A program made the translations under genes and the position numbers. Below the pieces are notes generated by a model. It made no database searches, had not been told where the DNA came from, and worked only from the letters and a program-made list of their open reading frames with translations. Below, piece by piece: positions 21,159 through 26,873 of a stretch of 26,873 bases of DNA; position 1 is the first letter of the stretch; every line of letters starts with the position of its first letter. The stretch is from a virus, in the IMG/VR virus record IMGVR_UViG_3300012039_000024, positions 1 to 26,873 of that record; one strand, written 5' to 3'.

Positions 21159-22484
21159 ATGGACTTCGCCACGGGATTTATGAAGGGTTTCGAGGAAGAA
21201 CGGCAGTTCAAGAAATCCGAGGAAACGCGCAAGGCCAAGGCGAAGGCCCTGCAAGACGTCCTGAAAAACATCTCCATGCTCATGGAGCCCCAAGCGCAGA
21301 CGTCGACCTCCTTCCCCGATATTCCCGCACCGGCCCCCGGGGGGATGCCTCCGGTGACGCTCGGTACTCCCGCTCCCGCCGCCCCGTCGATCGGCGCCCC
21401 CCCACTCCCAGGGGCCGCTCCCCCCGCCGCGGCGCCGTCGTTCTTCCAACCGCCTCCGGCCGTCCCGGTAACGACGACGAACATGGTCACGCCGGATCGG
21501 CAGGAAGTCCTGCGCGGAGCCCTGAAAGCCCTCGGCGGTTCGGAGTACGCACCGGAGACGGCCAAGGACGTACACGCTCTCATGCCGGATTGGTTCAAAC
21601 CGGATCAGAAAAAGGTCGTAGGTGGGAAGTTGATCGACGAGTCCGGGAAGGTCGTCGCGGAAGGCCATGAGAAGCCGTCCTTCGGCGTTAGCGAGAACGG
21701 ATGGCTCACCACCGTACACACGGACGGCACCATTCAGGAACATCCCGGCATCAAGCCGATGCAGACGACCGTTCAGGAAATGAGGGGAAAGACCGCGGAA
21801 GCGGTCGCCGGCATCCGGAAGTTGCAGGGAGACGCCGCGAACGAGGCACGGATCAAGGCCGCGAAGATCGTCGCCCAGGGGGGGGTCGACCGCGTAGCGG
21901 CCGCGGCGAAGTACGCCAAGGACCTTACACGGTACAAACTCGACCGGAAAGACGCCCAGGACCCGAAAACTGTCGCCGCGTACTACGTCAAACTCCTTCA
22001 GGAATATCAGGCGGGGGATGCCGACGAGGACGACATCACGATGATGGAGTACATCCGTCCGATCGTCGAGAAGCAGGGACTCCTGGGGATGCTCATGCAG
22101 GGCGGCGGGGAGATGCCCGCACCGGCCTCCGTGCCGTGGAAGAAGGGCGAAGCCCCGGACGAGAAACCCGCTCCCGAGCCGAAAAAGGGATGGTACGACA
22201 AACTGTTCGGCGGGAAGCCGGAAGCGGATAGCGATGCCGTGCCCGTACCGGAACCGATCAGGAAGGGGGCTCCGGAACTTCCGGCGAAGAAGGGACCGGG
22301 AGCGCCGAAGGTATCGGGCGGCGGCGGGTTCTCCATCGACGGAACGAAAGTCCTGGCGCCGGAAGGACATACGGACACGGATATTAAGATGGTCATGGAT
22401 TCCATGCAGAAGAAGATGAAGGAGGGACACTCCAAGGCGAAATTGCTCGGAATTTTGAAAGACAAGGGATGGTCGGTGCAGTAA
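21159..22484 (+). CDS. Internal virion/ejection-like protein (441 aa)
   Basis: The ATG at 21159 has AAGGAGAG nine bases upstream. An N-terminal charged helix (MDFATGFMKGFEEERQFKKS) is typical of ejection proteins. A Pro/Ala-rich linker follows (about residues 45-105), then a mixed domain with RQEVLRGALKALGGSE, VVGGKLIDESGKVVAEGHEK and TVHTDGTIQEHPGIKP (a beta repeat seen in phage tail-associated proteins), a long coiled-coil-like helix and Gly/Pro linkers. It ends with a small helical domain (KMVMDSMQKKMKEGHSKAKL and LGILKDKGWSV). No enzyme motif. Confidence 0.6.
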   Translation: MDFATGFMKGFEEERQFKKSEETRKAKAKALQDVLKNISMLMEPQAQTSTSFPDIPAPAPGGMPPVTLGTPAPAAPSIGAPPLPGAAPPAAAPSFFQPPPAVPVTTTNMVTPDRQEVLRGALKALGGSEYAPETAKDVHALMPDWFKPDQKKVVGGKLIDESGKVVAEGHEKPSFGVSENGWLTTVHTDGTIQEHPGIKPMQTTVQEMRGKTAEAVAGIRKLQGDAANEARIKAAKIVAQGGVDRVAAAAKYAKDLTRYKLDRKDAQDPKTVAAYYVKLLQEYQAGDADEDDITMMEYIRPIVEKQGLLGMLMQGGGEMPAPASVPWKKGEAPDEKPAPEPKKGWYDKLFGGKPEADSDAVPVPEPIRKGAPELPAKKGPGAPKVSGGGGFSIDGTKVLAPEGHTDTDIKMVMDSMQKKMKEGHSKAKLLGILKDKGWSVQ

Positions 22485-25400
22485 ATGGCCGTCGATCCGT
22501 TCGCAGACCTCGCACCACCGAAACCCGCAAGGGATCCGTTTGCGGATCTCGGGCCGCCTGAATCGGTCAAGGACCCGTTCGCGGATCTCGGGCCCCCGCC
22601 GGCCCTGGCGACCGGAGTGGTGGGGGATTACGTCGATCCCTCCGGTATGGGCGTACCGAATAACCCCTTCGCCATGCTCAAGGGAGCCGGCGCGGCGTTC
22701 GTCGACCTGTCCAAGGGAGTCACCCAGGGCCTCGCGGGAGGACTTGCGGCCTCTCTCGCCGCGCCCTCCGCAATCATCGGCGGGCAGCCGGAACTGATCC
22801 CCCAGGCGTTCCATGACGTAGCAGGGGCTTTCCCGATGGAGCCCGTGTGGAACAAGGTTCTTACCCCCGAGGCGAACCTATACCGGGAGCAGATCGGAGC
22901 GCCGATCGCGGAACTCGGGACCCTCCCCACGGCGGGCGAGGAACTCGGGAACATCGTCCTGGAAAAGACCGGATCCCCGGAACTGGCCGCCCTGGCCGCG
23001 ACTCTCCTGCAAGGCGCCCCCCTGGGCTTGACCGGGAAACTCGGATCGGAACTGGTCAAGGGCGGGAAGGCGGCCGGAAAGGCGATCGTCGAGGACATCC
23101 CGCAGGAAATCCTCTACAAGGCGGCTAAAAAGACCACCTACACCCGGGCCGACCTCATCAAGACGATGGCGAACGATCCGAGCGGAGCCCCCCCGGATCT
23201 GCTCGAGCGGATCAAAACCGATACCGCCTTCCGGGAAAAGATCGGGAAACTCATCCGGAAAGGGGATATTTCCGTCGAGGAACTGCACCCGAACTGGCTC
23301 GGGCAGATCCTCGGCAAGGAGCCGATCACTTCCGAGACGGCCGTTACCCCCGAAACACCCCCGGAAAAGGGCCCCGTCGCCTCTCTGACGGAGGCGGCCC
23401 CCGGGACGACCCCTATGTCGTCTGAAGGCACAATCGCCCCGGAGACGCCCCCTGGCGCCCCCGTGGCCCCCGGTCCCGAGCAGATGCCAGTCTCGGCCGA
23501 GCCGTTGGACTCCCGGGCCTTCAAGGACTACTCGACCGCCCTCTCCCAGAGGACCGCATGGCAGCGGGAGGGGTTTGACGTCAAGGTGGAGGAAGCGACC
23601 GTCCCGGGGCTCCCGCATACCGTCACGAAATACCCGAAGGGATCCCTGCCGGCAGAAACGCCGACCGTCACCGATCCTTTCGTCGATCTGGCCCCCGTAT
23701 CCGCTCCCCAGGGGATCCCTCCTTCCCCGGTTGTGGAAACGCCCGTGCTGCAAACGGTGGAAACGCCGTCGACCGCCCCTTCCCCCGGTCCCGCGGCGGG
23801 GCCAGAACCTTCTTTCCCCGGCACGGAACGCCGTGCGGCGCCGGCAACGGAGGCCGAGGGGCCCCGTCAGCGCCGCGCGGATACGGAACGCCGAGCGAAA
23901 GTGCAGGAGATGATCGACCGCGGAGACGTGGAGGGCGTCCACGCGGCCATATACACCGATCCGCTTACCGGCATCAAGAACCGCCGTGCATGGGACGAAG
24001 CCGACAAAACCGACGCACGATTCGTGACTCTCGACCTCGAGGGAATGAAGGCCGTCAACGATGCGCCTGAATTCGGCCACGCGGTAGGCGATATTCTCTT
24101 GAAGAACGCCGCAGACGCCCTTGTGGAGGCGGGACTCGACCCGTACCGCACCGGGGGGGATGAATTCTCCCTCCTGTTCGACAAGGATACCGAGTCGACC
24201 ACCCTGAACCGCCTCGGAGAGGCAAAGAGAATCTTCGGGGAGAAGGAAATCGCCTTTGAGGCGCAGGATGGTACTAAAATCGTCCTCAAAGACGCCAAAT
24301 TCAATTTCGGGGTGGGAACAAGTGAACAAGAAGCCGATTTCTACGCCAACGAAGCCAAGCGAATCTCCGTCGAAGCAGGGCTCCGGGCCCGTCGTGGTGA
24401 ACTCCCTGCCTGGGCTCGTCGAGGAATTGCGGAAGCACGGATGGCTAAAGCCCCCGAAACCGGACAACTCCCCCGTGCCGAAGGGGATCAGGAGGTAGCA
24501 GATGGATCACGAACACCACAAGCCGAGGAAATCGTCCCGGCCGCCATCCAGAAAGACGCTCTCCATGCCCCCGAGCGAAATGCCCCCGTCGATGCGGGAA
24601 ATGAACCCGCTCAAGGAAAGGCAGCAGAAGCGGGTCCGGGTGGAGGAAAGACTCCGCAAGCGGTAGTTCCTCCCGAGATCGCCAAGTCCGACGCCCTCAC
24701 CCCGTCCGACCCTGTTCCGGAACTCGCCAAGGGGGAACGGATCACCCGCGGGAACGTAACCGCATGGGTGGAACAGGTCATCGTCAACAAGTTCCCGGCC
24801 TGGGTTGCAAAGCATAAGACGGAGGGCTCGGATGTTGTCCTGACGGAAGGTGGGGCAGGAGCGGGCCTCTGGACGAAGGGACAGGCGATCGAACGGGCCG
24901 CCCGGAACTTGCGGGAGGGGCGAATCATCGGGGATCGAATCGGTGATAAGGGAACCGCCCCCGTGCCGGCCGCGATCGCCAAAGAGGAAAAGCCCCCCAC
25001 CCGTCCATTCGTCTACAAGCCCTACGCGGTGGGGGATTTCGTCGACGTCCTCGCCGGCAGGGGTACTGGCGATTGGGTGAAGGGAACGGTGAACGAGGTA
25101 ATCAACCGGGAGGGAACGACTCCGGATTACCTGGTCTACATCCCCTCGCAGAACAAGAAGATGACGTTCCGCGGCCCGGAAATCCGGAAATCGGACCTTG
25201 CCAAGGACATGACGATCGACGTCACGCCGGAAGTCCCCGCCTTGGTGCCGGCCGCGATCGCAAAGACCGAGGAAGATGAACGAGTAACGTCTACGAATGG
25301 GAAGGGAGTCAGCGATCCGGAGAAAAGAGACAAACTTCTCGAAAAGATCGGATTGAAGGTCGGAGAAGTAATCGAATTCAAGTGGAACGCCGACCAACCT

Positions 25401-26873
25401 GATTGGGGGACCACGACCGTTGTAGGAGTCTCCGATACCAAGGATGGCCCTGTTCCGATCACCAGGCCAAAGACGCGACACGCCCTTGCCCCCAATGATG
25501 TGTTGTGGGATCCGTCCACCTGGCGAAAGATTGAGAAGAAGAAAAAGGTAACGGCGATCGCCAAGCCCCCCGAAGAAGTCACCCACCCGCTACCGACACC
25601 CCCTCCCGGCGATCGGTGGATCGCAGACCGCGGCGCCATCCCCGGGGAACCGTCGCACTTCCTCGACGGCGAGACGGCCGAAGATGCGAAGGGGATCCTC
25701 ATCGAGCGGGTTTCCGAGCAGGGTACGTCCTCCTGGGACGGGTACATCATGGTGGACGGAAAACCCCTCCCCGTCGCCGACCGGATGACGTTCAAGGAAG
25801 CCGCGAAAAAGGTTGAGGAAAAGGTTGACAAGAGTACAATAAAAGTAGGGGAAGGAGAAGCCGATGGGTTGGAAGGTGGACCTCCTGGAGAACCTGGAAC
25901 TCTGCCGGCCGGAACTCCTGGCGCAGATGAAGGCGCAGGGGACGTTGGAGAAGTACCTCGAGAGCCGGGAGGACCAGGCGATCGAGATGTTCAAGCGCCT
26001 GAAAAAGGACGGACTCCACGACGACCAGGCCGAAGAACTGGTAATAAACGACCTGTTTCTGAGGGAGAAGGAGGAACCGGAGGACCTGTAGAGCCGGAAG
26101 TCCTCGACGAAGTAGCCCCCGCCGTAGCGGAAGCCAACGAAGAATTCGGAATCACCCCCGGCAAAACCGATTACGTCTTAACCCCCGAGGACGTGGATTT
26201 CAAGGGCCGCGGCGCGGTCACACGCTCCCGCGACAATATCGCCGCGATCAAACTCGCTCAACTGCTCGAGAAGGAAGGACGCCTCGCTACCCCCGAGGAA
26301 CAGAAAACCCTCGTCCGGTATTCCGGGTGGGGCGGGCTCTCCAACGCTTTCCGCGGGCATTGGGGCGGCGGCGAGAACAAGACGTGGAACGACATTCACA
26401 CCGAACTTGAGGATATTCTCCCGCGGGACATTTACCTCGCATCCCGCGATTCGGTCTTAAACGCGCACTACACGTCCCTCGAAGTGGTCGACGCCATGTG
26501 GGCGGCCGTCCGTGCGGCCGGCTTCAAGGGCGGCCGCGTCCTCGAGCCCGGGGCGGGGATCGGCAACTTCCTCATGCGAACGCCGGCAGACCTCCGCGGG
26601 AAGGTCCGGTTCACGGCCGTCGAACTCGACGTGATGACGGGCGCCATCCTGAAACAACTGAACCAGTCCCACGACGTTCGGGTGCAGGGATACCAGGAAT
26701 CGGCCCTCTCGGATAACTTCTACGACCTGGCGATCTCCAACGTGCCTTTCGTGGAGACGCCGATCCTCTCCGATGCGCGGTTCACCCGTCAGCGGTTCGT
26801 CCTCCATGACTACTACTTCGCCAAGACCCTGGACAAGGTTCGTCCGGGGGGATTGATCGCCTTCATCACGTCC
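22485..26873 (+). CDS. Polyvalent virion protein: DPFADL repeats, GGDEF domain, DarB-like DNA methylase (partial)
   Basis: Open from ATG 22485 (directly after a TAA) to the edge: at least 1463 residues, 3' end missing. Order: three DPFADL motifs at residues 4-35; hydrophobic Gly/Ala helices to about 85; a charged region; a second motif DPFVDLAP at 397-404; a GGDEF domain at about 488-640 (DPLTGIKNRRAW, DLEGMKAVND, GHAVGD, RTGGDEF at 555-561, no RxxD inhibitory site five residues before); linkers with VPAAIAK repeats; small beta domains; and from about 1210 a DarB-like N6-adenine methylase with YSGWGGL (1279), VLEPGAGIGNF (motif I, 1352) and SNVPF (motif IV, 1418). Related phage proteins are injected with DNA against restriction. 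It contains overprinted small ORFs in the +1 frame. Confidence 0.8.
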   Translation, partial: MAVDPFADLAPPKPARDPFADLGPPESVKDPFADLGPPPALATGVVGDYVDPSGMGVPNNPFAMLKGAGAAFVDLSKGVTQGLAGGLAASLAAPSAIIGGQPELIPQAFHDVAGAFPMEPVWNKVLTPEANLYREQIGAPIAELGTLPTAGEELGNIVLEKTGSPELAALAATLLQGAPLGLTGKLGSELVKGGKAAGKAIVEDIPQEILYKAAKKTTYTRADLIKTMANDPSGAPPDLLERIKTDTAFREKIGKLIRKGDISVEELHPNWLGQILGKEPITSETAVTPETPPEKGPVASLTEAAPGTTPMSSEGTIAPETPPGAPVAPGPEQMPVSAEPLDSRAFKDYSTALSQRTAWQREGFDVKVEEATVPGLPHTVTKYPKGSLPAETPTVTDPFVDLAPVSAPQGIPPSPVVETPVLQTVETPSTAPSPGPAAGPEPSFPGTERRAAPATEAEGPRQRRADTERRAKVQEMIDRGDVEGVHAAIYTDPLTGIKNRRAWDEADKTDARFVTLDLEGMKAVNDAPEFGHAVGDILLKNAADALVEAGLDPYRTGGDEFSLLFDKDTESTTLNRLGEAKRIFGEKEIAFEAQDGTKIVLKDAKFNFGVGTSEQEADFYANEAKRISVEAGLRARRGELPAWARRGIAEARMAKAPETGQLPRAEGDQEVADGSRTPQAEEIVPAAIQKDALHAPERNAPVDAGNEPAQGKAAEAGPGGGKTPQAVVPPEIAKSDALTPSDPVPELAKGERITRGNVTAWVEQVIVNKFPAWVAKHKTEGSDVVLTEGGAGAGLWTKGQAIERAARNLREGRIIGDRIGDKGTAPVPAAIAKEEKPPTRPFVYKPYAVGDFVDVLAGRGTGDWVKGTVNEVINREGTTPDYLVYIPSQNKKMTFRGPEIRKSDLAKDMTIDVTPEVPALVPAAIAKTEEDERVTSTNGKGVSDPEKRDKLLEKIGLKVGEVIEFKWNADQPDWGTTTVVGVSDTKDGPVPITRPKTRHALAPNDVLWDPSTWRKIEKKKKVTAIAKPPEEVTHPLPTPPPGDRWIADRGAIPGEPSHFLDGETAEDAKGILIERVSEQGTSSWDGYIMVDGKPLPVADRMTFKEAAKKVEEKVDKSTIKVGEGEADGLEGGPPGEPGTLPAGTPGADEGAGDVGEVPREPGGPGDRDVQAPEKGRTPRRPGRRTGNKRPVSEGEGGTGGPVEPEVLDEVAPAVAEANEEFGITPGKTDYVLTPEDVDFKGRGAVTRSRDNIAAIKLAQLLEKEGRLATPEEQKTLVRYSGWGGLSNAFRGHWGGGENKTWNDIHTELEDILPRDIYLASRDSVLNAHYTSLEVVDAMWAAVRAAGFKGGRVLEPGAGIGNFLMRTPADLRGKVRFTAVELDVMTGAILKQLNQSHDVRVQGYQESALSDNFYDLAISNVPFVETPILSDARFTRQRFVLHDYYFAKTLDKVRPGGLIAFITS
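22494..22589 (+). repeat. Three DPFADL peptide repeats (13-residue period) at N-terminus of polyvalent protein
   Basis: DPFADLAPP, DPFADLGPP and DPFADLGPPP lie at residues 4, 17 and 30. A fourth variant, DPFVDLAPV, is coded at 23673. Similar motifs start other giant phage proteins. A short linear motif for packaging into the head or binding another internal protein is inferred. Confidence 0.75.
24322..24498 (+). CDS. Embedded small ORF A in polyvalent gene, +1 frame (58 aa)
   Basis: The GTG at 24322 gives 58 codons ending in TAG three bases before ORF B. The SD is weak. By hand count about 81% of its codons end in G or C, like normal genes here, against about half in the polyvalent frame over the same bases. 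The product has a Ser/Pro/Lys start (VNKKPISTPTKPSESPSKQG) and an ordered-looking second half, LPGLVEELRKHGWLKPP. Function unknown. The first third overlaps the end of the GGDEF domain, so both frames may be constrained there. Confidence 0.4.
   Translation: MNKKPISTPTKPSESPSKQGSGPVVVNSLPGLVEELRKHGWLKPPKPDNSPVPKGIRR
24502..24666 (+). CDS. Embedded small ORF B in polyvalent gene, +1 frame (54 aa)
   Basis: The ATG at 24502 has a perfect GGAGGT five bases upstream (24491-24496), overlapping the stop of ORF A. By hand count 44 of 54 codons end in G or C (81%), while the polyvalent frame over the same bases is near 46%. The product is short, basic and Met/Pro-rich (MDHEHHKPRKSSRPPSRKTL, then MPPSEMPPSMREMN) and ends in a Lys/Arg/Glu helix. 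No membrane segment. Function unknown. The polyvalent frame reads a low-complexity linker here. Confidence 0.5.
   Translation: MDHEHHKPRKSSRPPSRKTLSMPPSEMPPSMREMNPLKERQQKRVRVEERLRKR
25813..25840 (+). promoter_or_regulatory. Candidate internal promoter for embedded ORF C
   Basis: TTGAGG (25813-25818), a 16-base spacer and TACAAT (25835-25840) lie just upstream of ORF C, with initiation expected near 25847. An A-rich stretch is unusual in this GC-rich gene. TTGACA at 25825 is too close to the -10 to pair with it. Confidence 0.35.
25864..26091 (+). CDS. Embedded small ORF C in polyvalent gene, +1 frame (75 aa)
   Basis: The ATG at 25864 has AAGGAG six bases upstream and a candidate promoter before it. 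The protein looks like a compact all-helical fold: MGWKVDLLENLELCRPELLA, then MKAQGTLEKYLESREDQ, MFKRLKKDGLHDDQAEEL and an acidic tail. By hand count 64 of 75 codons end in G or C (85%) against 17 of 76 (22%) in the polyvalent frame, which here reads only Gly/Pro/Arg-rich linker (GGPPGEPG...). I remember similar small proteins in other phages but no function. This is the best-supported overprinted gene of the window. Confidence 0.65.
   Translation: MGWKVDLLENLELCRPELLAQMKAQGTLEKYLESREDQAIEMFKRLKKDGLHDDQAEELVINDLFLREKEEPEDL

Noticed and set aside
23575-23913. 112-codon plus-strand frame inside the polyvalent gene
   Set aside because: Arg/Pro-rich and without a good SD, and the long frame keeps a normal third-position GC signal here, unlike at the three embedded ORFs that were accepted.
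21069-24467. Long minus-strand frames (581 and 529 codons) opposite the ejection and polyvalent genes
   Set aside because: Low-complexity Arg/Gly/Asp composition and no recognisable domain; the plus strand carries clear domains in the same place.
25825-25830. TTGACA just before embedded ORF C as a perfect -35
   Set aside because: The TACAAT lies only 4 bases after it and no -10-like hexamer is at 16-18 bases; TTGAGG at 25813 pairs better.
1-26873. CRISPR arrays, tRNA or rRNA genes, insertion sequences, integrase
   Set aside because: Looked for direct-repeat arrays with spacers, cloverleaf ends, transposase or recombinase motifs (DDE, R-H-R-Y) and found none; the only tandem repeats lie inside coding genes.

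Overview
The window reads as part of the genome of a tailed bacteriophage, probably temperate and short-tailed (podovirus-like), or the same region as a prophage. The DNA is GC-rich and packed with genes, most joined by 4-base ATGA or GTGA overlaps. Shine-Dalgarno (SD) sites and sigma70-type promoters point to a bacterial host. Three glycosyltransferase or methyltransferase genes, two with family-9 heptosyltransferase-like domains, lean towards a Gram-negative host, but nothing identifies the host firmly. No integrase, tRNA or attachment site was seen.

Layout. (1) 1-1347, minus strand: a leftward operon of six small genes (two zinc ribbons, two short membrane proteins), driven by a promoter at 1414-1385 and running off the left edge. 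(2) 1457-2274: a switch region with an XRE-type repressor on the minus strand, apparently frameshifted near its C-terminus, and a divergent Cro-like protein on the plus strand. (3) 2330-3823: a replication-initiator-like gene carrying an origin-like repeat block, zinc-binding small proteins and a VRR-NUC nuclease. (4) 3860-6142: a late promoter that shares an exact 17-base element with the leftward promoter, then the small terminase subunit (possibly leaderless) and a large terminase split into ATPase and nuclease genes with a 30-codon membrane ORF between them. (5) 6156-7460: two proteins with secretion-type N-termini and a mosaic gene, closed by a terminator. (6) 7503-12596: zinc protein, portal, small protein, scaffold, N4-gp56-type major capsid protein and a decoration-like protein, followed by a strong hairpin. 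(7) 12660-15911: a modification cassette of GT9 glycosyltransferase, SAM methyltransferase and a methyltransferase-GT9 fusion. (8) 15812-22484: adaptor, beta-rich tail/stabilisation protein, fibre-like proteins, a GNAT acetyltransferase and internal virion proteins.

(9) 22485 to the right edge is one open frame of at least 1463 codons: a polyvalent, probably ejected virion protein. It begins with three DPFADL motifs, carries a GGDEF (diguanylate-cyclase-like) domain and reaches a DarB-like N6-adenine DNA methylase domain that is cut by the edge. Inside it, in the +1 frame, lie at least three small ORFs with good SD sites. Over these the third-position GC signal switches from the long frame to the small ORFs, so the giant gene appears to contain overprinted genes in its linkers. 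This is the most unusual feature of the window.

How the parts fit: the repressor/Cro pair sets the lysis-lysogeny decision; the initiator and nuclease serve replication and recombination; terminase, portal, scaffold and capsid build and fill the head; the GT/methyltransferase cassette may modify a virion or host glycan; adaptor and tail proteins close the particle; and the ejection proteins and polyvalent protein would enter the host with the DNA to counter restriction and perhaps to alter nucleotide signalling.
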